From CBDCMJ01 sp965218875 (GTDB lineage Bacteria; Chloroflexota; Dehalococcoidia; Lucifugimonadales; UBA3495): a stretch of 64,000 nucleotides of DNA. The notes beneath the pieces were generated by a model that had not been told where the DNA came from, made no database searches, and saw only the letters and a list, made by a program, of their open reading frames with translations. A program made the position numbers and the translations under genes. Positions within the stretch are counted from its first letter, which is position 1, and every line of letters begins with the position of its first letter. The stretch covers positions 2,666,001 to 2,730,000 of the forward strand of contig OZ244707.1 in assembly GCA_965218875.1 (NCBI GenBank), given 5' to 3'. Positions 17,986 to 26,625 of the stretch are shown one piece after another.

Positions 17986-20001
17986 TCATTCTGTCCTCGG
18001 ATGCAGCAGGGATAACGGCCTCCTGTCGAGGGAGTGCGGAGGCGGAAGAACCCATGCATCCCCCAGGATGCCACGCTCGGCAAGGGTCTCTGCGTTCGAT
18101 GTGATGATGGGCGCCCCCTTCACCGTGTCGGCGACGTCGAGGAAGGCTTCCTCGCTGCCGGGGGACTCGAAGACGAACAGCACCCGGGGCGGACGACCCT
18201 CGTGGTCTCGCTCAGCCCATCCGCTCAGGAAGTACCGCTGGTAGGACTTCAGGCGGGAGCGGGCACGCTTCGGCGTCGTGGCCCGTCGTTCGAACTCCAG
18301 CAGGTACGGACGCCACCGGCCTTCGTACTCCAGGGTGAAGGAGGCGTCGGGGTGAATGACGTAGGTGGTCCAGTCGTAGCGATAGCCGATGCTGGAGCGG
18401 GACGTGGGCAGCAGGTCGAATAGATCATGCTCCGAGGAGCGGTCGACCTCGGCGGACAGGGCGGCGGCGAAGTCGATGACGCCGGCGTGGTGACGCATCT
18501 GAGAAGCGAGGGCGCGCACGGCGGTCCCTGCGTAGATGTCGGCGTTCAGGTACAGAGGCTCGGCGCTCCACCGTTCGAGGGTCAACCCCACGGCGGCCCG
18601 GTCTCTGCGGGCGAGGTACGTCAATCCCTCGTCGGTGAGCATGTGCAGAGGTTCGTCGGATCGGACGAGGCCGTGCTGGGCAAGAGAGCGGAGCACCTGG
18701 TTCACCCGGCGCAGGGTGACGCCGCCCATCAGCCCTGCAAGCTGCTCACGAGTGCACAGGGGCCAGGCGTCCAGCAGGTCGAGAGCGTCCTTCTCGGCGC
18801 GGGTCAGCTGCGCCGAGAGGGCCGGTGTGAGTTGCTCAGTGGGTTCCGGCATGGCGGCCTGCACGCCGGAGGGGTACAGCGTGCCGGGCTTCGGCTTGGG
18901 TTTGTCCCGGAGGAAGGAGTAGGACGTGTCCAGCAGGCGTTCCGCCAAGGCCAAGATGCCCGCCAGGGATGCGTCGGCGTCGATGCGCACGGCCTCACCC
19001 ACGCCGCTCCCGCACTGCTGCCAGACGACTCCGGTGTGGTCTCCGGCCAGAAGTTCCCCCTCCGTCACAACGAAGGTCCTGCGGTGCTCCGATGGGTCGC
19101 CAAGGGAGCGGATGGCCCTGCGGGCGGCCTGGTCTGCGTGGGTCAGGACGAGGGTGACGAAGGGCGTCTCGCTGCTGTCCAGCCGCTCAATGCTCCTGAG
19201 GCGGTAGCGGAGCCTGGAGGTGGGCAGCGCCGGTCCCTGCCGAATCACGCCGATGGTACGGCCTCCGGACAGGGTGAGCAGCATGTCGTAGGGACCGTTG
19301 CGATAGTGGTCCACCCGCACCGGGTCGTCGTGCGGGTCGGCGTCGGCGATCATGGCGGCGACGCGGTGGAGAACGGGCACGGCGTCCAGCCGCTCGGCCA
19401 GCAGCCGGAACCACTGCTTCGACACCGGGTAGGCCCGAAGCATGTGATTCCAGCCCTTGGTGGCTGCGCCTGCTGCGGTGACGCCCTTCTCCGTGGGGAA
19501 GTACCGGAGCTGCGGACGCGTGCCCAGCACGCTCAGGTGATGCGGCACTGAGTCCACTAGGCCCCGCTCGGTCAGCTTCGTCAACCGGTCTCGGATCGTG
19601 GAGGCTGGAATACGTCCGAAGCGGGACAGCTCCTCCACGGTGGTCAGGGGCGCGGCGCACAGCAGCAGGAGTGCCTCCTCAAGACCCTGGCGCAGGTGAC
19701 GCAGCGCGGGGTTCCGCCGCAGGCCCTCCAGGTCGATGATGAGCTCGAACGTGGCCGATTCAATCTCCCGCACGCTCTCGCCAACGGAGCTCAGGACGGC
19801 GGAGGGCACGGCGCGCCCCCCATGGTCCCGTTCCAGGAATCGCCACAGGGTGTGGCGGGACACGCCGAGGTCCTCGGCTGTCTTGCGCCGTCCGTGCAAT
19901 GACGCGTAGGCGCGCACGTAGCCCCGGACCGCCCTCCTGAGGTCCGGCCCAGCTTGTGTCGCGCCGTTCAATGGTCTTGTTCTTCGCTCTGCTACTACCA
20001 A
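17986..20001 (-). CDS. Replication-relaxation family protein
   Basis: 671 residues. It resembles the Replic_Relax family of actinobacterial and Chloroflexi mobile elements. The N-terminus has a homeodomain-like helix-turn-helix (RRKTAEDLGVSRHTLWRFLE). Two winged-helix units follow (FGRIPASTIRDRLTKLTERG and CTREQLAGLMGGVTLRRVNQ). The C-terminal alpha/beta domain has FTLEYEGRWRPYLLEFERR and RSRLKSYQRYFLSG, the lElD...KLxxY signature of the family. The start is TTG 20001, eight bases after AAGGAG. It is probably part of the same integrative element as the recombinase, acting on element replication or transfer; the exact role is unknown. Confidence 0.75.
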   Translation of the reverse strand: MVVAERRTRPLNGATQAGPDLRRAVRGYVRAYASLHGRRKTAEDLGVSRHTLWRFLERDHGGRAVPSAVLSSVGESVREIESATFELIIDLEGLRRNPALRHLRQGLEEALLLLCAAPLTTVEELSRFGRIPASTIRDRLTKLTERGLVDSVPHHLSVLGTRPQLRYFPTEKGVTAAGAATKGWNHMLRAYPVSKQWFRLLAERLDAVPVLHRVAAMIADADPHDDPVRVDHYRNGPYDMLLTLSGGRTIGVIRQGPALPTSRLRYRLRSIERLDSSETPFVTLVLTHADQAARRAIRSLGDPSEHRRTFVVTEGELLAGDHTGVVWQQCGSGVGEAVRIDADASLAGILALAERLLDTSYSFLRDKPKPKPGTLYPSGVQAAMPEPTEQLTPALSAQLTRAEKDALDLLDAWPLCTREQLAGLMGGVTLRRVNQVLRSLAQHGLVRSDEPLHMLTDEGLTYLARRDRAAVGLTLERWSAEPLYLNADIYAGTAVRALASQMRHHAGVIDFAAALSAEVDRSSEHDLFDLLPTSRSSIGYRYDWTTYVIHPDASFTLEYEGRWRPYLLEFERRATTPKRARSRLKSYQRYFLSGWAERDHEGRPPRVLFVFESPGSEEAFLDVADTVKGAPIITSNAETLAERGILGDAWVLPPPHSLDRRPLSLLHPRTE

Positions 20002-20295
20002 TCAACTGCTCCTTTCGGCGATGGCCCAACATCTCATTTTGAACGAGAAATTGCTCGCATGTAATGCCTTGCAAGCCCTTGTGTACAAGGCGGTTTTGTG
20101 GTGCAGGCCGAGAGCCGACGCGACGAGGGACCAGTGAGACAGAGATTGGATGGCTAAGAGCTACGGGCCAGAAGCTAAGCGCTAGTACGTCACGTGGGAA
20201 ACCCACACGGAGCAGCGCATCGGGAGGCATACCATCCCCGCTCAACTCTGCGGACGGAACGGGAGGCTTAGATAGTGATCAGTGTCGGGGTCGTC

Positions 20296-20680
20296 CTAGC
20301 TTCGACTGGCATTGTCTGAAGCGACTAGCATATTTGCTTGCAAGTACAGCCTCCCTGCCTTCAGAAGCCCTTCAATCCCCTCGCTCAATCCACGGTCGAT
20401 GTGCTGTCCTGTCCTACGCCAACCGAATTGACGGGCTGTCCCGCATATAAAGTCCCCTTGCTCAATACCATAGGACGCTTTGGCGACGGACAACAAGCCC
20501 GCATCAATCTCGGATGGTGCCACGCGGTCAATCGGGCGATTAGCATCACGCCTTGGCCAAAGGTGCTCAACACTCTGGGAGTTGACTAGGAATTGCCTAG
20601 CCCTATCCCGCGGGCGATTGAGGATGCGTTCAATCGCTTGCTAGACTCTATCGCGGATTCGCCTCCCTGCCCTAGGGGCT
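20296..20680 (-). pseudogene. Remnant of a DUF3320/DUF4011-type helicase C-terminus
   Basis: Minus-strand translation gives RAGRRIRDRV, a TAG stop at 20641-20643, then QAIERILNRPRDRARQFL, PIDRVAPSEIDAGLLSVAK, FGWRRTGQHIDRGLSEGI and LLKAGRLYLQAN. This is the usual end of large DUF4011-DUF3320 defence helicases (IxPxEIxxAxLxVV, then LGFxRTGxxI). Only the last 130 residues or so remain, and they carry an in-frame stop. It lies at the island border next to the integrative module. Confidence 0.6.
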
Positions 20681-20739
20681 CAAACCAATGGCAGGTCTCT
20701 TTCCCTTCAAAATACACAGGGCCGCAATCGTTCTTAAAC

Positions 20740-21693
20740 CTATCGTTCGCTTTTGGCTACCTCTTGGCACTGCGATTTGGACTTCGCTTTCTGTTTCAAT
20801 TTCAGTGCGAAGTCAACCAACTCCTCACCGCTATCATGGAAATCGCCATATGGTTCTTCAATGCTCCAGCCATCGAACACACCCAGTTGGCAAACTGTTA
20901 TTTCGTTCCGTTCTTTATTCATATAGACTTGCATATTCAACCATTGATAATCAATCCTGGTTGTTCCTCCAATTTGCTCGCGGTGTGTCTCCACTCGTCG
21001 TGCATCCTCCGTCATTTCTAAGGCAAGACTTAATTTGACGAGCTCTCTAGCAGCCCTGCGTATCTCATGCCTACTTGGAGGAGTAGGTTCAAAGGCATTC
21101 TCCGTGTGATGAAACCAATTCCTCACCCATACGGGCAAGGCAACCTTTTCACCCTCAGGGTGACGATGCCACTTGTACAAGACCTCTGGGCTCCCTGCAT
21201 ACTCTATTAGCAAGTCGCTCATCTTGCTTAGGGAGACTGCGTCGTCTATAAAGTTCCGCGATATAGCACTACGCACCGCGATACCCCAACTGCGCCAGAA
21301 CCCAGCGAATATGGAATTCTCGTGGTCCAGCTCATCATAAGGTTGAGTCACCATTTTCGAACCCCATTTTCGGTCGTCAAGCGAGTCGAGAATAGGTATG
21401 AACAAGTTGTGTAGCTCTTCTCTGTTCTCTTCCACCTCAGCTGTTGACAGGGGGGACAACAATACTTCATTGAATATGCATGCAAACCCCCAAATCTCGA
21501 GTTTGGTCCCGTAACACACGACTCGGTAGATTTCTATGTACCTCTCAATGGCTTCAGGGTCAATCTGTTCTGGCTCCTTAAACGTTACAACCAATCCGCT
21601 TGGCAGAGTAGTTCTTACCCTTGGCATCGCAATGTCCAGGGGCATTAGTTTCGTCGTCTTGGGCATTATCCAAGTTCGACCATTGCCTTCCAT
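20740..21693 (-). CDS. Hypothetical protein (defence-island ORFan)
   Basis: 317 residues from ATG 21693, preceded by AGGAG. It is not recognised. It has a long mixed alpha/beta sequence with no signal peptide or membrane segment. The central part is rich in aromatic and acidic residues (GSKMVTQPYDELDHENSIF). A short basic C-terminal tail follows (LKLKQKAKSKSQCQEVAKSE). Base composition is visibly more AT-rich than the flanking core genes, which suggests transfer. It lies between the helicase remnant and a HEPN-like gene. Confidence 0.65.
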   Translation of the reverse strand: MEGNGRTWIMPKTTKLMPLDIAMPRVRTTLPSGLVVTFKEPEQIDPEAIERYIEIYRVVCYGTKLEIWGFACIFNEVLLSPLSTAEVEENREELHNLFIPILDSLDDRKWGSKMVTQPYDELDHENSIFAGFWRSWGIAVRSAISRNFIDDAVSLSKMSDLLIEYAGSPEVLYKWHRHPEGEKVALPVWVRNWFHHTENAFEPTPPSRHEIRRAARELVKLSLALEMTEDARRVETHREQIGGTTRIDYQWLNMQVYMNKERNEITVCQLGVFDGWSIEEPYGDFHDSGEELVDFALKLKQKAKSKSQCQEVAKSER

Positions 21694-21784
21694 TATCTTC
21701 TCCTAGGACCCCACCGAACCGAAGGCGTCCGTGCCGCAGCAATGTCGGCAGGAGCATGGCTGATGAAAGTTCCGCGTTGGCAGT

Positions 21785-22328
21785 CTATGTTGGCTGCGTA
21801 TCGCGTGCGTGTGCCACCGCGATCACGCTCTTGGTTGCCTGTATCAAGTCGGTCGCTCGCATGGGTTCATTCTTGGACGGGGGGTATTCGCCCATGTACC
21901 GGAATTGCTCAAACGGCTTCTTGTACTGCCCAAACGCTTCTTCCGCTGTTTGGCATTTTGTGTGGGTGCTGGTTCTCTGGCAGTATTCTTCCTCGATTGC
22001 CTGCTTACGATCGGGGCAAAGTTCTCCGAACAAGTCTTTCAATTGGTGACCCGAGCCGATCTTGGGAGCCGGTTTGTCCGCGTTCTTGGGCTCACGTTCC
22101 CACGCATACTTCAACGCCAATTCCGCCGCCAAGGACGCCAACACCACTCTTCCTTGGTACTTGCCCAATAGCCGACGATCTTTTTGGTTTGGCCGGCATC
22201 CCACCATCGGCTCCCATCGCACTCAGCGCGTTGTCTCGGGCACCCGGAGCGTCAACCATGTTGGCAACGAGCAGCAATCCTTCGGCGAATTCAAGAGTGC
22301 CTTCAATCTTCCGCTTTCGCTTTTGCAT
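21785..22328 (-). pseudogene. HEPN-like protein, two overlapping frames
   Basis: The first frame from ATG 22328 encodes MQKRKRKIEGTLEFAEGLLL and AGARDNALSAM-like sequence; the second (to 21785) encodes GRVVLASLAAELALKYAWE and GHQLKDLFGELCPDRKQAIE. The second part resembles HEPN helices (AAELALK...GHxLxxLF). Joining them near 22215 by a one-base shift gives about 180 residues. HEPN proteins are often RNases or antitoxin partners; no clear RxxxxH motif is visible. It could also be a real short gene starting at 22222. Confidence 0.45.
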
Positions 22329-22518
22329 GTTCAAAGCTCCCGCATGGGGTCCCTGCCAATGCTCGTTAGAATGGTGGGGCAATGGTCTTGTCGATTTTGC
22401 CGCGCTATGAAGCTCCCGACACTCTCTCGTTTGTTCGAGCTAGCATTCAGTTAAGAGAGGGGGCGGCGAAAGGCGCCAGCTAGTCGTAAGAAAGAGCAGC
22501 ACGTCACGTGCCACTTGC

Positions 22519-25500
22519 CTACTCCTCCTGCCACTCCACAGGGATTCCCAGTTGGCTGAACCCCTCGACAATTCGCTGGTTCAGAGCTTCCTCCGAGATT
22601 CCCGCATCGCTGGAAACCTCAATGGTCACGCTTACCTCCGCGCCGGCGTCTTGCTCCTGCAGTACCCTGGAGAGGTACGGTTGAAGGTTGCTCGTCTTTG
22701 CGACAGACAGGTCCCTCACGCTGAGTCTGACCCGCGCATGCCGCTTGGCCGGTCTCGGTATTAGGGTGCCTTGCTCCCCAGACTGCTCTTTGCCGGTTTC
22801 TGTTTGAGGCTGTTCCGGACCACTATCCTGCTCATTCTCGTCGGTTGGGCGGTCCTCGGGGCTCAATTCCTCTCGGATCAGGTCAAGCAGGTCGCCTTTG
22901 ACCAACGACGCGGACCCGTCGAATAGATTGCTGAGACTATAGAACTCGTCGGTAGTCTCAATGAGCCTCCGATAGACGTTGGTCTCCGCATCGCCGATGG
23001 CAACCGTCCACAGCTTCTGGCCGACACCTTCTCGTAAGCAGTCTCTCAGCGTGTTCTCCCTATCGGGCAGGATCGGCAAGTAGGTCCACTGTGGGAACCG
23101 TCGCAACGTCTCAGCGAGGTCGAGGGGGCCAGACTCGTCCTTCCATAGGTGAGGAGCCACCTTCGAGTTGAAGTAAACAGCCCCTATCTTGGGCAGCACC
23201 TTTGGCGCGCCGTAGTCTTGGTCCGATAGGCGTTTCACAGTCCGGGACGCGATCTGCTCTCCGGCCGTCGCGGGCACCGGTAGGGAAAGAGATGCGAGTC
23301 CAGCCTCGTCCGGGTAGAAAACCCAGCGATAGGCTGTCGTGACGCTGGTCCTCAGGCTGCCCTTCTTGGCCTCGCCGCGACTTCTCAGGTCCGTGATCTC
23401 CGCCTGGCTCAATGCCTGCGCCTCTGGGGAGGCCGACACGGATTCGTAGGCGAGCGCCTCCCGAACGGCATCCTCGGCCCTGCCCCATAGCTCTTGATCG
23501 GGCGCAACCAGGATGAGCGCGTTTCGCCATCGGCGAAGGCCGCCGCCTACGCGGTCCCATAGCTGCCGGACTTTATTCTCGCCGTTGGCCTGTCCGGCAC
23601 CTTCGCTGCTGGCTACTGCGTACCGAGGCTCCAAGACCGCAATGGTAGTATCCGGGTTGTCCGGAAGCTGGCCATCTCCTCCAGCCCATGACAGTACCCT
23701 AAACCCCGTCGCAGCGCCTATGCTTCGTTCGACCTCAGCGCGCAATCGCTCGGCCACGATTGACGCCGCCTGACCGTCCGCCGTCTGAGCGATGACTCGA
23801 TAGATGTTCGGCTTGGTCTGAAACTTGAGTGCCTCACCTTCGCGGTGAACGTACCAAAGAGACTCCTCCAGCGAGCCAAGTATCTCGGTTACGTACTCCG
23901 GGCCAACATTGGCTGCTACAGTTCCGAGGCGGAGCTCCTGCAAGGTTCCGCCTCCACGCTCCATCCCACCAAAGGAGTGCATGAGCAGGGTCGTTGCGAC
24001 GCCGCGGGCAATGTGGAAGCGAGCATAATCGCCGCCACGCCTCTCGTCCTGAATGTCGGCATGGGCGTCTCTTCCGATGATGTCCGCGGCCACCACCCCG
24101 TCATACCCACCGCCGGCTCCAGCTGCACTGACGATCCTTGTCCGAATTCGCTCTCTCTCCAAATCGACATGGGCTGACTGAATCGTGTGGGCATCTCGGC
24201 GGTTCTTCCACTGGTCGGCGACCACGCCCGCAAGCAGTTGAAGCGTCGCCCTAGTCCGGGGAAAGTCGGGGGCTGTCGACCACTTCTTGTAAAGCACGTC
24301 GATGATCTCGGGATGGAGCGGATACGCCGCCCTCTGCTGCTCCATGTACTCAGTGGTCAGCACCGCAGGGTCGTATAGGCCAGGCGTCTTCTCGTAGACC
24401 TGCCTGTAGGCACGGGCGGCCTGCTCGGCGGCGTCCGCGTCCGTGCTCTCGAAAAGCCGCCTGCTCATCAGCACGTAGATGTCCTCGTCGTTGACCGGGG
24501 TTCGCTTAGAGACAACCCGGTCGGCGCGTGGTTGCAACTCATCGAGGATAGTCAGTTCGTTGCGCAGTTGCTCAGGGTCGAGGCCGCCGAACTCGCGGCG
24601 GCTCTTGGGAAGGGAGACGAGCACGCACACGCCTGGCACGTTGCTGGCGAGTTGGAGAGTCTCCTGAAGGAACTGGACCGTCTGGCGGTAGAGGTTCTGG
24701 GTGCGGCGGACGCTAGAGAAGCGCAGCTTCACTAGGTAGCTCACTATCTCGTCGACCAGGACCAGGCAGGGGGACGCCTGCTCTAATACCTGCCTGAAGA
24801 CGGCGTTTCCGGGAGCCTCACCGCGCCCGTCGGAGTCCATGACGCTCATCCAGCTAGAGCTACCAACCCGGTGTGCCAGCGCGCCCCAGAGACTGCTGAC
24901 AGAAGCGCCGTCCTCTTTCAGGATCGGCTCGGTGCCCATCTCTTGCCCATCGAACACCAGAACGTGGGCTCCGGCGGGGATGCGAAACTCCCCAAGCGCT
25001 TCCCTAACGCTTGGGAGTGTCAATGCGGCTTCTCGGCTGTTGATGAGATGGTACAGCGTCAGAAGGGCGTGGGTCTTGCCTCCGCCAAAGGGCGTCTGCA
25101 CCTCCGCCACCGCTGGTCCGGCGCCGCCGCTCATGCAGCTTACGATGTCACGCACCATCTGCGCCAGGTTATCTGTGAAGTAAGTGTGCGAGAGGAACCG
25201 CACCGGGTCCAGGTATTCGGCCCGGGCGGAGCCAGCGAACACCCCGCCGAGGGTAGCCGCGAAGAGCGACTCGTCGATGTGTGCTGGGTCTCTAAAGCCT
25301 TCGCGAGGCGTACATACTTCCCACCAGTATGGCAGCGTCCCCTGTCTGGCGGGTCTCACGGCACTTACCTCTACCGGCCCCTCCTCTGCTTGTACCGGTG
25401 TTGGCGAGATGCCCAGAATGCTTTTCCGCAGCCTCTCGACCTCTTCAGCCTCAGTGAGGTTCGCCGCGTTGAGCAACTGGACCATGGCATAGAGAGCGTG

Positions 25501-25872
25501 AGCCGCTTCGTCGGCGAGCACGTCGCCGCTGCGAGGATGCGCCCATCGGTTTCTAGCCTCCGCGACCTGGATAAGCCACGATTGCGTCTGTCTGAAGTTA
25601 TGGAATGTGTCCTCGAAAACGGAATCGAACTTCCGTGTTACGACGGGCACAAGCATGTTGGCGTCGATGAATTCCGCCCTATCGGCGTCTGGGTTCTTGG
25701 CAAGTTCGCGGTTGAGGCTCCTCCGCTGGTTTTCAGGGAGGGAGCTCAGTACGCCCTGCTCCCACCAGTTGTTCGGGAAGTGGACGACCAGCTTCCGTTT
25801 CACGAATTGCCGCATGCCGTCGGTGTAGAGCTTCAGTCCCTCGCCCAATACGCTGTGGTTGCTTTGAGTCAC
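22519..25872 (-). CDS. DUF499-family defence ATPase with N-terminal Swt1-type HEPN domain
   Basis: Large AAA+ protein of about 1117 residues. Residues 20-130 form a Swt1-type HEPN domain ending in EARNRWAHPRSGD, with an Rx4H motif (Arg107, His112). Walker A is TPFGGGKTHALL (about 261-268) and Walker B CLVLVDEIVSYL (about 374-375). The acidic linker DENEQDSGPEQPQTE precedes a small C-terminal beta domain (RLSVRDLSVAKTSNL). The start is GTG 25872, after AGGAAGGG; the upstream extension overlaps the previous gene. Last gene of the operon, 14 bases after the Abi/HEPN-like gene. DUF499 ATPases co-occur with DUF1156 methylases in defence islands. It is the only large gene of this operon without a visible lesion. 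Confidence 0.88.
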   Translation of the reverse strand: MTQSNHSVLGEGLKLYTDGMRQFVKRKLVVHFPNNWWEQGVLSSLPENQRRSLNRELAKNPDADRAEFIDANMLVPVVTRKFDSVFEDTFHNFRQTQSWLIQVAEARNRWAHPRSGDVLADEAAHALYAMVQLLNAANLTEAEEVERLRKSILGISPTPVQAEEGPVEVSAVRPARQGTLPYWWEVCTPREGFRDPAHIDESLFAATLGGVFAGSARAEYLDPVRFLSHTYFTDNLAQMVRDIVSCMSGGAGPAVAEVQTPFGGGKTHALLTLYHLINSREAALTLPSVREALGEFRIPAGAHVLVFDGQEMGTEPILKEDGASVSSLWGALAHRVGSSSWMSVMDSDGRGEAPGNAVFRQVLEQASPCLVLVDEIVSYLVKLRFSSVRRTQNLYRQTVQFLQETLQLASNVPGVCVLVSLPKSRREFGGLDPEQLRNELTILDELQPRADRVVSKRTPVNDEDIYVLMSRRLFESTDADAAEQAARAYRQVYEKTPGLYDPAVLTTEYMEQQRAAYPLHPEIIDVLYKKWSTAPDFPRTRATLQLLAGVVADQWKNRRDAHTIQSAHVDLERERIRTRIVSAAGAGGGYDGVVAADIIGRDAHADIQDERRGGDYARFHIARGVATTLLMHSFGGMERGGGTLQELRLGTVAANVGPEYVTEILGSLEESLWYVHREGEALKFQTKPNIYRVIAQTADGQAASIVAERLRAEVERSIGAATGFRVLSWAGGDGQLPDNPDTTIAVLEPRYAVASSEGAGQANGENKVRQLWDRVGGGLRRWRNALILVAPDQELWGRAEDAVREALAYESVSASPEAQALSQAEITDLRSRGEAKKGSLRTSVTTAYRWVFYPDEAGLASLSLPVPATAGEQIASRTVKRLSDQDYGAPKVLPKIGAVYFNSKVAPHLWKDESGPLDLAETLRRFPQWTYLPILPDRENTLRDCLREGVGQKLWTVAIGDAETNVYRRLIETTDEFYSLSNLFDGSASLVKGDLLDLIREELSPEDRPTDENEQDSGPEQPQTETGKEQSGEQGTLIPRPAKRHARVRLSVRDLSVAKTSNLQPYLSRVLQEQDAGAEVSVTIEVSSDAGISEEALNQRIVEGFSQLGIPVEWQEE

Positions 25873-25886
25873 AATTCCCTTCCTAC

Positions 25887-26625
25887 CTACGGGTCTCTTC
25901 GGCCCGACAGAATGGCGATCAAGTTCACAATTGATGCGGTCGCTTCCGCACATAAAGCAGCATCACGAAAGGTCGCAGTACGCCTATGCTGTAGGGAAAC
26001 AGCGAATTCAAGAGCAGCGCGCGTGTGTTTTCGAGCTTCCTCATTCTTGTTGCCAGGCAACTCGGTAAGAAGATAGGCGTCTAGCATGCGCTTGGCGTCA
26101 GTACCGCTTGGTGCGATTCCATCTTTAGTGGAATGTAGGGTCGGGTCGAATGCCTCCTGGCTCAAGGATATTAGGACTTCTCGGCATCGAAGTCCTACCG
26201 CCTGAAAGTCCTCTTCAGACTGCGCCCGCGCTAGTTGTTCGCGAGCCCCATCAAGCTGTCGGTCTACTTTAGCCCACCCAGTTGGTTCTTCAAAGATACT
26301 CTCACCCAGTTCGACTCCTCGTTCCGCTGCTTCGATTAGCGGGTCAAGGAGTTGGGAAAGGTATTAGCCGCCTGGACTGATACGAAGGAAGGTCTCCACT
26401 ACTCCATTTCCCATACCAGGCCCATAAGTCGGAATACGGGTTAGCATCGGGTATCCCAAGTCTTGCCAATCCATCCCGAATGCGATTCCGCCGTTCTATG
26501 TACTCGACATTCACGTCGTCGATTCGTGGACCGCCTGTAGCGACTGCGACCATTAGATTCTTCTGTGCTTTCAGCTCACTGGCGAGCCCCTCACTTGATG
26601 GGATTTGATGGGGGTTTGCCATCAC
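25887..26625 (-). pseudogene. Abi/HEPN-like protein, frameshifted near 26360
   Basis: The first frame (26625 down to about 26360) has LMVAVATGGPRIDDVNVEY and NPYSDLWAWYGKWSSGDLPS, typical of abortive-infection (Abi_C-like) proteins. The second frame, open to 25887, has YLSQLLDPLIEAAERGVELG, DGAREQLARAQSEEDFQAVG, CREVLISLSQEAFDP and ALEFAVSLQHRRTATFRDAA. A one-base shift after LPSYQSRR joins them into about 245 residues. It starts within TGATG, overlapping the stop of the DUF1156 gene. Probably the fourth component of the defence operon; now likely broken, or a sequence error. Confidence 0.6.
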
